Shown: positions 20,097 to 28,242, numbered from the stretch's first letter. The stretch: 64,000 bases of DNA from Pseudaminobacter soli (ex Li et al. 2025) (GCF_029892515.1 NZ_JARXVF010000001.1:1488001-1552000), one strand, 5' to 3'. The notes: generated by a model from the letters alone, not told the origin. Translations and numbers: made by a program.

Positions 20097-20121
20097 CACT
20101 TGCATAACAACGCCGCAAGTG
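20097..20121. promoter_or_regulatory. Candidate operator between the divergent guanidino operons
   Basis: CACTTG and CAAGTG form an inverted repeat with 13 bases between the 6-bp arms, inside the 209-base gap between the hydrolase and the ABC transporter. It overlaps AT-rich sequence (TTATACACTTG) where promoter elements would be. It is a plausible site for the TetR regulator but unproven. Confidence 0.3.
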
Positions 20122-20250
20122 CCGTAATGCTCGGGATTGACGAGCCCGCGCAGACGGGTCCATGCTGATCTTGGGGAGGATCGCACGCCGCATGAAGGAT
20201 AGCCTGACAAGCTTTCGACGACTCATCACGCGTTGCGTGGAGAGCCAGGA

Positions 20251-21066
20251 ATGAGTGCTGAGGGGGCTGCTACAGCCACATCGGGTCAGGCGTCGAACGG
20301 CGCCGCCGAAGCCATCCACATCGAGAACCTGCATAAGAAATTCGGCGATCTGCACGTGCTGAAAGGCGTGTCGCTTTCGGCGCGTGATGGCGACGTGGTT
20401 GCCATCATCGGCGGCAGCGGCTCGGGCAAGTCGACGCTGCTGCGCTGCATCAACTGCCTGGAAAATCCGACCAGCGGGCTCATTCGCGTCAATGGCGAGG
20501 AGATCCGGCTGAAGAAGGACGGGCACGGCCACACCGTGCCGGCCGACCGTCGGCAGATCGAGCGCATCCGCTCGCGCCTTGGCATGGTGTTCCAGAGCTT
20601 CAACCTGTGGAGCCACATGACGCTTCTGGAAAACGTCATCGAGGTTCCGGTGCATGTGCTGGGCGTCAAGCGCGACGAGGCAATCGCCACGGCCGAAAAG
20701 CTTCTGGCCCGGGTTGGCCTGGCCGAAAAACGCGATGTTTATCCGGCTTTCCTATCGGGCGGCCAGCAGCAGCGCGCGGCGATCGCTCGCGCGCTCGCCA
20801 TCCAGCCGCGCGTCATGCTGTTCGACGAGCCGACCTCGGCGCTCGACCCCGAACTGGTCGGCGAGGTACTGAAAGTGATCGGCGATCTGGCGCGCGAGGG
20901 GCGCACCATGATCCTGGTCACCCACGAAATGAAGTTCGCCCGCGAAGTCGCGAGCCACGTTATCTATCTTTACAACGGACAGGTCGAGGAGGAAGGGCCG
21001 CCGGAGCAGATCTTCGGTGCCCCAAAATCCGAACGGCTCAAACAATTCATCCGCAGCATCGGCTGA
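20251..21066 (+). CDS. Polar amino acid ABC transporter ATP-binding protein (HisP/ArtP type)
   Basis: A 271-residue ABC ATPase. Walker A GGSGSGKST, the LSGGQQQR signature, Walker B VMLFDEPTSALDPE and the switch His in VTHEMKFA are all intact. The PAAT-family insert (LKKDGHGHTVPADRRQIERIR) after Walker A matches the HisP/ArtP/GlnQ group. The ATG at 20251 follows GGAGAG; an in-frame GTG at 20233 has no better signal. Together with 21119-23557 it forms a complete importer; placement opposite the guanidino operon suggests arginine-like substrates. Confidence 0.92.
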   Translation: MSAEGAATATSGQASNGAAEAIHIENLHKKFGDLHVLKGVSLSARDGDVVAIIGGSGSGKSTLLRCINCLENPTSGLIRVNGEEIRLKKDGHGHTVPADRRQIERIRSRLGMVFQSFNLWSHMTLLENVIEVPVHVLGVKRDEAIATAEKLLARVGLAEKRDVYPAFLSGGQQQRAAIARALAIQPRVMLFDEPTSALDPELVGEVLKVIGDLAREGRTMILVTHEMKFAREVASHVIYLYNGQVEEEGPPEQIFGAPKSERLKQFIRSIG

Positions 21067-21118
21067 TGCAAGCGGAGGGACTACGGGAACACTCAACAAA
21101 AACAAGGGAGTCTTGCAA

Positions 21119-21916
21119 ATGATGAAAGGTCTGAAGATCGCCGCGGCAGCGCTGCTGCTGGGCGTTGCCGGCATGGCCGCCGCGCACGCCGAGGAGATCA
21201 AGGTCGGCTTCTCGCCCGAGGCCTATCCGCCGTTCTACACCCAGGATGCCTCCGGCAAGTGGGGCGGCTGGGAAGTCGAGATCGTCAACGCCATCTGCGG
21301 CGAAGCCAAGCTCGACTGCGTACTGACGCCTATTCCGTGGGACGGCCTGATCCCCGCGCTCAAGACCAAGAAGATCGACGCGATCATGAACTCCATGTCG
21401 ATCACCGAAGAGCGCAAGAAGGAGATCAACTTCTCAAGCAAATACTACAACACGCCGACCGTCGTGATCGGCGCCAAGGACCAGAAGATCGACGCCACGC
21501 CCGAAGGGCTGAAGGGCAAGGTGCTCGGCGTCCAGGTTTCCACCATCCACGCCGCCTACGCCAAGAAGCATTTCGGCGACGCCGCCGCCGAGATCAAGGA
21601 ATACCAGACGCAGGACGAGGCCAATCAGGATCTCGCCGCCGGCCGCATCGATGCCACCCAGGCTGACTCGATCGCGCTGGCCGACTTCCTGGCGTCGGAC
21701 GCCGGTAAGGCCTGCTGCGAACTCAAGGGCGAAGTCGCGCCCGATGATGAAGTGCTTGGCCTCGGCGTCGGCGCTGGCGTCCGCAAGGAAGACACCGCAC
21801 TGCAGGAAAGGCTCAGCGCCGCCATCAAGGCCATTCGCGACAATGGCAAATATGCCGAGATCAGCAAGAAGTACTTCGATTTCGACATCTACGGCGCTGC
21901 CACCAAGGCCAACTGA
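21119..21916 (+). CDS. Periplasmic amino acid-binding protein (SBP_bac_3)
   Basis: A 265-residue solute-binding protein with a Sec signal (residues 1-23, ending AHAEE). The mature part starts EEIKVGFSPEAYPPFYTQDASGKW, the typical family 3 N-terminus with the aromatic ligand pocket, followed by GKVLGVQVSTIHAAY. The start at 21119 follows AAGGGAG at 8-base spacing; a second ATG follows directly. The substrate is likely a basic or guanidino amino acid, from gene context only. A GC-rich stem-loop follows the stop. Confidence 0.9.
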   Translation: MMKGLKIAAAALLLGVAGMAAAHAEEIKVGFSPEAYPPFYTQDASGKWGGWEVEIVNAICGEAKLDCVLTPIPWDGLIPALKTKKIDAIMNSMSITEERKKEINFSSKYYNTPTVVIGAKDQKIDATPEGLKGKVLGVQVSTIHAAYAKKHFGDAAAEIKEYQTQDEANQDLAAGRIDATQADSIALADFLASDAGKACCELKGEVAPDDEVLGLGVGAGVRKEDTALQERLSAAIKAIRDNGKYAEISKKYFDFDIYGAATKAN

Positions 21917-21932
21917 GGCTTAGGGCCTTCAA

Positions 21933-21964
21933 CCGGGCGGCTGGCGCTTCACGCGGCCGCCCGG
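21933..21964 (+). promoter_or_regulatory. Intercistronic stem-loop after the binding-protein gene
   Basis: A perfect 9-bp stem CCGGGCGGC / GCCGCCCGG closes a 14-base loop 17 bases after the binding-protein stop. It likely protects the upstream message from 3' decay or partly terminates, giving excess binding protein over permeases. Its right arm sits 2 bases before an ATG at 21966. Confidence 0.55.
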
Positions 21965-21965
21965 A

Positions 21966-22748
21966 ATGCCGGCTCCATATCCGAGCAGGAGAACCAAGCT
22001 GAGCGACTTCCTTGCAGCCGTCTTCGGACACGGCACCCTTGAGCTATTGGCGCTCGAACCTCCCGGCCGGGGGGCGTTCCTGCTCGTGGGCTTGATGAAC
22101 TCCATCATGATCGCTGTCGGCGCCACCATCCTCGGGCTGTCGATCGGCGTCGCCGGCGCCTGCGGCAAGCTCTATGGCAACCCGGTGATCAAGGACCTCT
22201 GCGAGGTCTACACCACGCTGGTGCGTGCGGTGCCGGAACTGGTGCTGATCCTGCTCCTCTATTTCGCCGGCACCGACCTCATCAACCGGGTGCTTGCCGC
22301 CTGGGGCTATCCGCCGGCCGACATCAACGGCGTCGTGGCGGGCATATTCGTGCTTGGCATCGTGCAGGGCGCGTACTCGACCGAGGTGCTGCGCGGCGCG
22401 ATCCTTGCCATTCCGCAGGGCCAGATCGAGGCGGCCCGCGCCTTCGGCATGCCGCTGATGCTGACACTGAGGCGCATAACTTTGCCGGCTATGCTGCCCT
22501 TCGCCATACCGGGCCTTGCCAATCTCTGGCTGATCGCAACCAAGGACACCGCGCTTCTGGCTATCGTCGGCTTCAACGAGTTGACGCAGACCACACGCAC
22601 CGCCGCCGGCGCGACCAAGGCCTATTTCACCTTCTTCATGGCCGCTGGCGCGCTCTATCTGGCGCTCACCTTGTTCTCCAACCTGATCCTCGGCCGCGTC
22701 GAGCGCTGGGCAAGACGCGGGCTGCCGTCCGTGGGGAGCGCTGCCTGA
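21966..22748 (+). CDS. Polar amino acid ABC transporter permease 1 (HisQ-like)
   Basis: A PAAT-family permease with about five membrane spans and the conserved cytoplasmic EAA loop (GQIEAARAFGMPLMLTLRRITLP). The start is uncertain. The first ATG, at 21966, directly abuts a stem-loop and has no ribosome-binding site. A CTG codon at 21999 has AGGAG at 21987-21991 with ideal spacing and would begin the protein just before SDFLAAVFGHGT, which looks like the natural N-terminus. From 21966 it is 260 residues, from 21999 249. The stop overlaps the next start. Confidence 0.88.
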   Translation: MPAPYPSRRTKLSDFLAAVFGHGTLELLALEPPGRGAFLLVGLMNSIMIAVGATILGLSIGVAGACGKLYGNPVIKDLCEVYTTLVRAVPELVLILLLYFAGTDLINRVLAAWGYPPADINGVVAGIFVLGIVQGAYSTEVLRGAILAIPQGQIEAARAFGMPLMLTLRRITLPAMLPFAIPGLANLWLIATKDTALLAIVGFNELTQTTRTAAGATKAYFTFFMAAGALYLALTLFSNLILGRVERWARRGLPSVGSAA

Positions 22749-23557
22749 TGTCGAGCGAAACCTCTGCCGTGACAGCCGCCCCCCGCACTTCGGCCTGGCT
22801 TCAGCCGCACCGGATCGTGCTGATCCTGATTGCCGCCGCATTGGTCATGGCGTCAGCCTACTACCTGCGCTGGGACTGGCTGCCGCAATACCTGCCGATT
22901 GCCGTCGAAGGCATCTGGCGCACCATCTGGTTTCTGGTTGCAAGTGCTGTGCTCGGCATTATGCTGGCGATCCCGCTCGGCCTCGTCCAGGTCACCGGGC
23001 CAAAAATCCTTTCGGTGCCGGCCAAGACCTTCTGCACCATCATCCGCGGCACGCCGCTGCTGCTCCAGCTTTGGCTGCTCTATTATGGGCTGGGCTCGCT
23101 CTTCCCGCAGTTTCCGTGGATCCGCGAATCCTTCATGTGGCCATATCTCAGGCAGGCGTGGCCTTATGGCCTGCTTGCCTTGACGCTGTCCTTCGCCGGC
23201 TATGAGGGCGAGGTGATGCGCGGGGCCTTTGCCGGCGTGGCGCGTGGGCAGCTCGAAGCCGCGCGCGCCTTCGGCATGAGCCGCTGGAAGATTTTTAGGC
23301 GCATCTGGCTGCCGCAGGCGGTCCAGCGGGCACTGCCGACGCTCGCGGGCGAAACCGTGCTGCAGCTCAAGGCCACGCCGCTGGTCGCCACCATCACGGT
23401 GGTCGACATCTATGCCGTCGCCTCGCGCGTGCGGCAGGAGACCTTTGTAGTCTACCAGCCGCTGCTTCTGCTTGCAGTTGTCTATCTCTGCATCACCGGC
23501 ATCATCGTCTTTGCCTTCCGCAAGGTCGAGGCCAGGATACCGACACGATTGGGGTGA
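22748..23557 (+). CDS. Polar amino acid ABC transporter permease 2 (HisM-like)
   Basis: A 269-residue PAAT permease. The EAA loop is GQLEAARAFGMSRWKIFRRIWLP, and the GTPLLLQLWLLYYGL segment is typical of the HisM/ArtM side. ATG overlaps the previous stop by one base (TGATG). An N-terminal extension of about 30 residues precedes the first span. It completes the importer of 20251-22748. Confidence 0.92.
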   Translation: MSSETSAVTAAPRTSAWLQPHRIVLILIAAALVMASAYYLRWDWLPQYLPIAVEGIWRTIWFLVASAVLGIMLAIPLGLVQVTGPKILSVPAKTFCTIIRGTPLLLQLWLLYYGLGSLFPQFPWIRESFMWPYLRQAWPYGLLALTLSFAGYEGEVMRGAFAGVARGQLEAARAFGMSRWKIFRRIWLPQAVQRALPTLAGETVLQLKATPLVATITVVDIYAVASRVRQETFVVYQPLLLLAVVYLCITGIIVFAFRKVEARIPTRLG

Positions 23558-23559
23558 GC

Positions 23560-24564
23560 ATGACCGAAACAGTGACATTGAGCCTCGAGGAAGCCCTCTC
23601 AATTTGCCGCGAGGCGGCGAGGCGCGCCGGCGCGGGCCCGGCAACGGCCGAAGCGCTCGCCGGGGCCTCCGTCGACGCCGAGCGCGACGGTCAGCCAACC
23701 GTCGGCATCGGCCACCTCATCGACTATCTCGAATCGCTGGAAGCCGGCCGCATCGACGGCACGGTGGAGCCCGAGCTGTCACGGCCGGCCGGCGCCATCA
23801 TCCTGTCGGACGCCAAGGGCGGCTCCGCGCACCTGGGCTTCGACCGCGCCTTCAACGACCTCGCGCAAACCGCGAGGCTGTTCGGCGTCGCCGTCTTTTC
23901 GCAGAAGAATGCCTTCACCTCCGGCTCGCTGAGCTATTTCGTCGGGCGCCTCGCCGAGGCCGGGCTGGTCGGCTTTGCCGCCACCAATGGGCCGGCACTG
24001 CTGGCCGGGTCGGGCGCCACCAAGCCGGTCTATTGCACCAACCCGCTGGCCTTTGCAGCACCTGTCGAAGGCGGCGCGCCGCTGGTGATCGACCAGGCCT
24101 CCAGCGCCACGGCCTTCGTCAATGTTCGCAAGGCAGCGCAGGAAGGCCGCGACATTCCCGAGGGCTGGGCGCTCGATGCCGAAGGCCGGCCGACCACCGA
24201 CGCCAAGGCTGCGGTCAAGGGCGCGCTGCTCGCCTTCGGCGGCGCGCGTGGCGCGAATATCGCACTGATGGTGGAGGTGCTGGCGGCGGGCATTTCAGGC
24301 GCCAACTGGTCGCTCGATGCGCCGGGCTTCACCAGCGGCTCGCAAAGCCCCGGCAGCGGCCTGTTCGTGCTGGCGCTGGACCCCAAGCTGATCGACCCCG
24401 ATTTTTCCACGCGCCTGGCTGCGCAGCTTCATCGCCTTTCTGGCGGATACGGCGTGCACATACCGGGCCTCGCCAAGGCCGCCGCGCGCGAAAAGGCCGA
24501 GCGGAGCGGCATCGTCATCTCCAAGGAAATCTACGACCGCGTCGCGGGCTGGGGCCGGCGTTAG
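23560..24564 (+). CDS. Ldh_2 family NAD(P)-dependent oxidoreductase
   Basis: A 334-residue enzyme of the malate/L-lactate/ureidoglycolate dehydrogenase-like family, which also holds the piperideine-2-/pyrroline-2-carboxylate reductase DpkA. Family marks include GIGHLIDYLESLEAG, KGGSAHLGFD, NAFTSGSLSYFVG, TNGPALLAGSGATKPVYCTNPLAFAAP and GPGLFVLAL-like closing (SGLFVLALDPKLID). Being last in the amino acid transporter operon favours a keto-/imino-acid reductase linked to amino acid racemisation or breakdown. GTG at 23554 is an alternative start that overlaps the permease stop; ATG at 23560 is preferred with GGGGTGAG ahead of it. Confidence 0.82.
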   Translation: MTETVTLSLEEALSICREAARRAGAGPATAEALAGASVDAERDGQPTVGIGHLIDYLESLEAGRIDGTVEPELSRPAGAIILSDAKGGSAHLGFDRAFNDLAQTARLFGVAVFSQKNAFTSGSLSYFVGRLAEAGLVGFAATNGPALLAGSGATKPVYCTNPLAFAAPVEGGAPLVIDQASSATAFVNVRKAAQEGRDIPEGWALDAEGRPTTDAKAAVKGALLAFGGARGANIALMVEVLAAGISGANWSLDAPGFTSGSQSPGSGLFVLALDPKLIDPDFSTRLAAQLHRLSGGYGVHIPGLAKAAAREKAERSGIVISKEIYDRVAGWGRR

Positions 24565-24591
24565 AGCCAACCAGAGGACAGGCATATAAGA

Positions 24592-24613
24592 AGCCCCGCG
24601 CGCCGGCGGGGCT
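24592..24613. terminator. Stem-loop between convergent Ldh_2 and CsbD genes
   Basis: AGCCCCGC / GCGGGGCT forms a perfect 8-bp stem with a GCGCCG loop. It lacks a clear T-tract on either strand, so it may be a weak bidirectional terminator. Confidence 0.45.
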
Positions 24614-24641
24614 CCCTCGAAGATCTCAGCATGCCTCTGGA

Positions 24642-24842
24642 TCAGTGGTGGCGGGTAAGCCAGGTGTCGATGTCCTTTTCGACCTGGTCGGCAGCCTTGC
24701 CGTAACGGGCCTGGATGCGCCCGGCGAGCTCCTTGCGCTTGCCGTGGATAACGTCCATGTCGTCATTGGTGAGCTTGCCCCACTGCTGCTGGACCTCGCC
24801 CTTGAACTTTTCCCAATTGCCTTCAACCTGATTCCACTTCAT
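24642..24842 (-). CDS. CsbD family stress protein
   Basis: A 66-residue protein matching the CsbD family: MKWNQVEGNWEKFKGEVQQQWGKLTNDD at the start, then a charged helical remainder with RKELAGRIQARYGKA. These small cytoplasmic proteins are general-stress inducible; molecular function is unclear. The ATG at 24842 follows AAGGAG at good spacing; a longer frame upstream is not used. Confidence 0.92.
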   Translation of the reverse strand: MKWNQVEGNWEKFKGEVQQQWGKLTNDDMDVIHGKRKELAGRIQARYGKAADQVEKDIDTWLTRHH

Positions 24843-25030
24843 CTGAATCTCCTTGATTCCATTGAGCTTTATGGCGGCATCGCGCACCGTCCAGGCAGTC
24901 AACGACTCCTGCTGGCTATGGTTCCCCTTAAAAAATATGAATGCAACGATCAACTTTACGTCAAAGCTTGTTGACTTGACGGTGAGCGGCAGGCTCCGGC
25001 TTGTGCGCCGCGACAACAGGAGAGAGAACC

Positions 25031-25483
25031 TTGACCGACGCCACCGCCCCGACCAACAGACGCCTGATCATTCCCGCCCTTGGCGGCCTCTACGCCGCGC
25101 TGCATGACGGGGTCGAGACGCTCCTCAGGGTCGTTGCAGGTCTCGCACTGGTGACGCATGGCGCAACCAAGATCGTCGACCCGTTCGGCGCCACCGAGAT
25201 GGTCGAGGGGCTTGGCTTTTATCCGGGCGCCTTCTGGTCGCCGCTGCTTTCGGCAACCGAGTTCTTCGGCGGCATCCTCGTCGCCCTAGGCCTGCTCACC
25301 CGGCCGGCAGCCTTCGCGGCCACGATCGTGCTTTCGGTCACGATATGGTTCCACTGGATCACGGTCGGCCAGGGGTATTCGGGTGCCGAAAAGTCGATCC
25401 TCTGGGCCGCCATCTTCCTTTTCTTCGCCATTCGCGGCGGCAACCGCCACTCGATAGACGCGAGGATCGGCAAGCAATTCTGA
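25031..25483 (+). CDS. DoxX family membrane protein
   Basis: A 150-residue protein with four predicted membrane spans. Typical DoxX features are LLRVVAGLALVTHGATKIVDPFG, the FGGILVALGLLTRPAAFAA span and the charged loop AEKSILWAAIF. TTG at 25031 is the preferred start because AGGAG (25018-25022) lies 8 bases upstream; a TTG at 25001 has no such site. Some DoxX proteins act in redox homeostasis; the role here is unknown. A strong terminator follows. Confidence 0.87.
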   Translation: MTDATAPTNRRLIIPALGGLYAALHDGVETLLRVVAGLALVTHGATKIVDPFGATEMVEGLGFYPGAFWSPLLSATEFFGGILVALGLLTRPAAFAATIVLSVTIWFHWITVGQGYSGAEKSILWAAIFLFFAIRGGNRHSIDARIGKQF

Positions 25484-25508
25484 CCCCTACGGCGCAACGT
25501 TGGATCGA

Positions 25509-25539
25509 AGGCCCGCCGGACCATCCCGGCGGGCCTTTT
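25509..25539 (+). terminator. Rho-independent terminator after doxX
   Basis: An 11-bp perfect stem AGGCCCGCCGG / CCGGCGGGCCT with a short loop is followed by TTTT. It begins 26 bases after the DoxX stop. Confidence 0.93.
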
Positions 25540-25636
25540 CTTTTGGCAAATGCGGCACAAAGCCGGTGCGCTCGCCCTTTGCCTTTCCTGCGAAAATCAT
25601 TATGAACACCGTAGCTATGCACGACCGGAGCCAGCC

Positions 25637-26611
25637 ATGACCGAAATCCTCCAGATCCCCAAGCTCATCACCGTTTTCGGTGGGTCCGGGTTCATCGGCC
25701 GCCATGTCGTGCGCGCGCTGGCCGTGCGCGGCTACCGCATCCGCGTCGGCTGCCGTAGGCCGGACCTTGCCGGCCACCTGCAGCCGCTCGGCAATGCCGG
25801 CCAGATCCAGCCCGTCCAGGCCAATGTCCGCGTCAGGTGGTCGATCGACCGCGCCGTTGAGGGCGCCGACCATGTCATCAACCTCGTCGGCATCCTTGCC
25901 GAGGGTGGTCGCCAGCGCTTCCCCGTCGTGCACGACTTCGGCGCGCGCGCCGTGGCGGAAGCCGCACGCGCAGTCGGCGCAGGCCTGACCCACGTTTCGG
26001 CGCTGGGCGCCAACGAGAACTCCGCATCCTCCTATGCCCGCACCAAGGCGGCAGGCGAACGCGCCGTTCGCGAGACGATCGACAATGCCACGATCTTCCG
26101 CCCGTCCATCGTGTTCGGCCCGGAAGACCAGTTCTTCAACCGCTTCGCCAACATGGCCCGCTACTCGCCGGTGCTGCCGCTGATCGGCGGCGGGGAGACG
26201 CGCTTCCAGCCGGTCTATGTCGGCGACGTCGCCGAGTCGATCGCGCGCGCCGTTGACGGAAGCATTCAGCGCGGCACGACCTACGAGCTGGGTGGCCCGA
26301 ACGTTCTGACCTTCCGCCAGTGTATGGAAGAGATGCTTCAGGTGATCGAGCGCCGCCGCCTGTTTGTGTCGGTGCCGTGGTGGGCGGCCGAGTTGCAAGG
26401 CGCGGTGCTGGGCATGCTGCCGGGCAAGCTGCTCACCAGCGATCAGGTCACGCAGCTGAAGTCGGACAATGTCGTGTCGGCGGAAGCCGAACGCGAGGGC
26501 CGCACCTTCGCCGGCGTCGGCATCTACCCGCAGTCGACCGGCACGATCCTGCCGAGCTATCTGTGGCGCTACCGCGCCGCCGGCCAGTTCTCGCGCAACA
26601 GCGAAGCGTAA
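25637..26611 (+). CDS. NDUFA9-like complex I-associated NAD(P)-binding protein
   Basis: A 324-residue atypical short-chain dehydrogenase/reductase. The dinucleotide-binding motif is TVFGGSGFIGRHVV (residues about 12-25), then a VIN(L)VG stretch and SALGANENSASSYARTKAAGE, the usual NDUFA9-family variant of the YxxxK site. Homologues associate with or assemble respiratory complex I, or bind NADPH without known catalysis. The start at 25637 gives MTEILQIPKL; the upstream frame holds the doxX terminator region. It is monocistronic with its own terminator. Confidence 0.88.
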   Translation: MTEILQIPKLITVFGGSGFIGRHVVRALAVRGYRIRVGCRRPDLAGHLQPLGNAGQIQPVQANVRVRWSIDRAVEGADHVINLVGILAEGGRQRFPVVHDFGARAVAEAARAVGAGLTHVSALGANENSASSYARTKAAGERAVRETIDNATIFRPSIVFGPEDQFFNRFANMARYSPVLPLIGGGETRFQPVYVGDVAESIARAVDGSIQRGTTYELGGPNVLTFRQCMEEMLQVIERRRLFVSVPWWAAELQGAVLGMLPGKLLTSDQVTQLKSDNVVSAEAEREGRTFAGVGIYPQSTGTILPSYLWRYRAAGQFSRNSEA

Positions 26612-26645
26612 GGGCGCCTGTCGCCACGAAGCACGAAAATTTCAG

Positions 26646-26681
26646 ACGGGCGTCGCGATCAGGATCGCGGCGCCCGTTTTT
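26646..26681 (+). terminator. Rho-independent terminator after the NDUFA9-like gene
   Basis: A 14-bp stem (one T.G pair) from ACGGGCG... to ...CGCCCGT with a CAGG loop is followed by TTTTT. The last T's overlap the stop of the convergent DUF899 gene. Confidence 0.9.
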
Positions 26682-27403
26682 CATCCGCAGGAGGCGTGCA
26701 CGGCGGGAGCGTTCTCATACTCGTCGTGCAGGCGCACCCAGTCCATAGTGCCCTTCTCGTTGCGCCCCTTTGGGGTGAGATCGAGGAAATTGTGCGCGCC
26801 CAGAAGCACGTCCACGCCCCGCGCATAGGTCGAGTAGGTGTGAAATACCTCCCCGCCCTCGCGAGCGAATACGCTCAGGCCGTGCAGGTCCTCATGCGCG
26901 AAGCGCGTGGTGCCGAAATTGTAGCCGACGTCGCCGCTGGCCACCTGCTCCTTGGTGAAGGAGACGCCGAAGTCGAAGTTGAAGCTGCTGTTAGCCGACG
27001 ACACCCAGTTGAACTTCCAGCCCATGCGCCCGCGAACTGCCTCGATCCGATCCAGAGGCACGCGCGAGATTGCGACGAAGGACAGATCATTATGCTCGAA
27101 ATGCTGGCGCGCGGCATCGACGTGATCGGAGACGAAGGCGCAACCCTCGCAGATGTGTTCGGATCCCGGCGTCAGCATGAAGTGATAGACGATGAGCTGG
27201 CTGCGGCCTTCGAACAGATCGTCAAGCGTAGCCTGTCCGCCAGGCGTATCGAAGCGGTAGTCCTTGTCGACATGCACCCAGGGTAGCGCGCGACGTTCGG
27301 CGCTAAGCTGGTCCTGCATGTGCGTTACTTCCCTTTCGCGTGCGAGCAGCGCCTTGCGCGCCGCCAGCCAGTCTTCGCGGGAAACTATCTCGCGCATGGA
27401 CAT
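26681..27403 (-). CDS. DUF899 family thioredoxin-fold protein
   Basis: A 240-residue protein of the DUF899 family. The N-terminus MSMREIVSREDWLAARKALLARERE and the CEGCAFVSDHVDAARQH segment (a CxxC-type pair in a thioredoxin-like fold) are typical, as is YNFGTTRFAHEDLHGLSVFAR. Enzymatic role is not established. It is the last gene of an ArsR-SRPBCC-DUF899 operon, an association I have seen as a recurrent pairing in rhizobia. ATG at 27403 follows a GAGGAG/AAAGGA region. Confidence 0.88.
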   Translation of the reverse strand: MSMREIVSREDWLAARKALLAREREVTHMQDQLSAERRALPWVHVDKDYRFDTPGGQATLDDLFEGRSQLIVYHFMLTPGSEHICEGCAFVSDHVDAARQHFEHNDLSFVAISRVPLDRIEAVRGRMGWKFNWVSSANSSFNFDFGVSFTKEQVASGDVGYNFGTTRFAHEDLHGLSVFAREGGEVFHTYSTYARGVDVLLGAHNFLDLTPKGRNEKGTMDWVRLHDEYENAPAVHASCG

Positions 27404-27415
27404 GATCCTTTCTCC

Positions 27416-27901
27416 TCAAAGAAGCCCGGCGTGGTCGCCGACGGCCAGATAGGCGGCCAGGCGATCCATGACCCCGCTCCAGCCTTCGACATGCGAGTCG
27501 CGGTCTTCGATCGTCTGGAACGGCGCCTGGTGGAACGTCAGCCTGGTCCTGCCGCCCTGATCGGCGAAGGTCACGGTGACCAGCGTTTCCAGGCCCAGTT
27601 CCCCCTTTTCGCCCTCCCAGGCGAAGGTGAAGACGATGCGCTCGGGCTCCACGATCTCGCGATAGGTGCCGACCATGGTGTGGTCCTCGCCCTTGGGCGA
27701 ACGGATGACCGAGCGATAGGCGCCGCCCGGCCGGAAATCCATCTTCACCGAGGGCGTGGTAAAGTCCTTCGGCCCCCACCAGCGGTAAAGATGCTCGGGG
27801 CTCGTCCAGACCCGGAAAACCAGGCTGCGCGGTGCATCGAAAACCCGCGTGATGAGGAGTTCGTGTGTCTGCTCGTTCCGCGCGCTAGCTGCTTGAGCCA
27901 T
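27416..27901 (-). CDS. SRPBCC (AHSA1-like) domain protein
   Basis: A 161-residue START/AHA1-type protein. It begins with a short tail and then ITRVFDAPRSLVFRVWTSPEHLYRWWGPKDF, which is the hallmark of the AHSA1 family, and ends with GWSGVMDRLAAYLA. This fold holds a hydrophobic ligand pocket. The start overlaps the arsR stop by 17 bases, so it is co-translated with the regulator. ArsR-SRPBCC pairs are common; the ligand and purpose are unclear. Confidence 0.9.
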   Translation of the reverse strand: MAQAASARNEQTHELLITRVFDAPRSLVFRVWTSPEHLYRWWGPKDFTTPSVKMDFRPGGAYRSVIRSPKGEDHTMVGTYREIVEPERIVFTFAWEGEKGELGLETLVTVTFADQGGRTRLTFHQAPFQTIEDRDSHVEGWSGVMDRLAAYLAVGDHAGLL

Positions 27902-28232
27902 TTCCTTCTCCCTTTTGAACTTCCTTCAGATACTCGTCGAGCCGGTCGAAACTGGCCTCCCAGAAGCGGCGATAGGTTTCGACCCAGCCGGCAATGTCGC
28001 GCAGCGGCGCGGCTTCCAGCTTGCAGGGACGCCACTGCGCCTCGCGGCCACGGGTGATGAGGCCGGCATTTTCCAGCACCTTCAGATGCTTGGAGACAGC
28101 CGGCAGGCTCATATCGAAGGGCTCGGCCAATTCCGACACCGAGGCCTCGCCAAGCGACAGCCGCGCCAGGATGGCCCGGCGTGTGGGGTCGGCGAGAGCC
28201 GCGAAGGTGGCGCTGAGCCTGTCGGTCGACAT
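27885..28232 (-). CDS. ArsR family transcriptional regulator
   Basis: A 115-residue winged-helix repressor. DPTRRAILARLSLGEASVSELAEPF and the recognition helix MSLPAVSKHLKVLENAGLI give a clear ArsR HTH; RGREAQWRPCKLEAAPLRDIAGWVE follows. The single Cys is not arranged as an ArsR metal site, so it is likely not a metalloid sensor. It heads the operon and probably represses it through the palindromic site just upstream (28243-28279). Confidence 0.92.
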   Translation of the reverse strand: MSTDRLSATFAALADPTRRAILARLSLGEASVSELAEPFDMSLPAVSKHLKVLENAGLITRGREAQWRPCKLEAAPLRDIAGWVETYRRFWEASFDRLDEYLKEVQKGEGNGSSS

Positions 28233-28242
28233 GGAATTAAAC

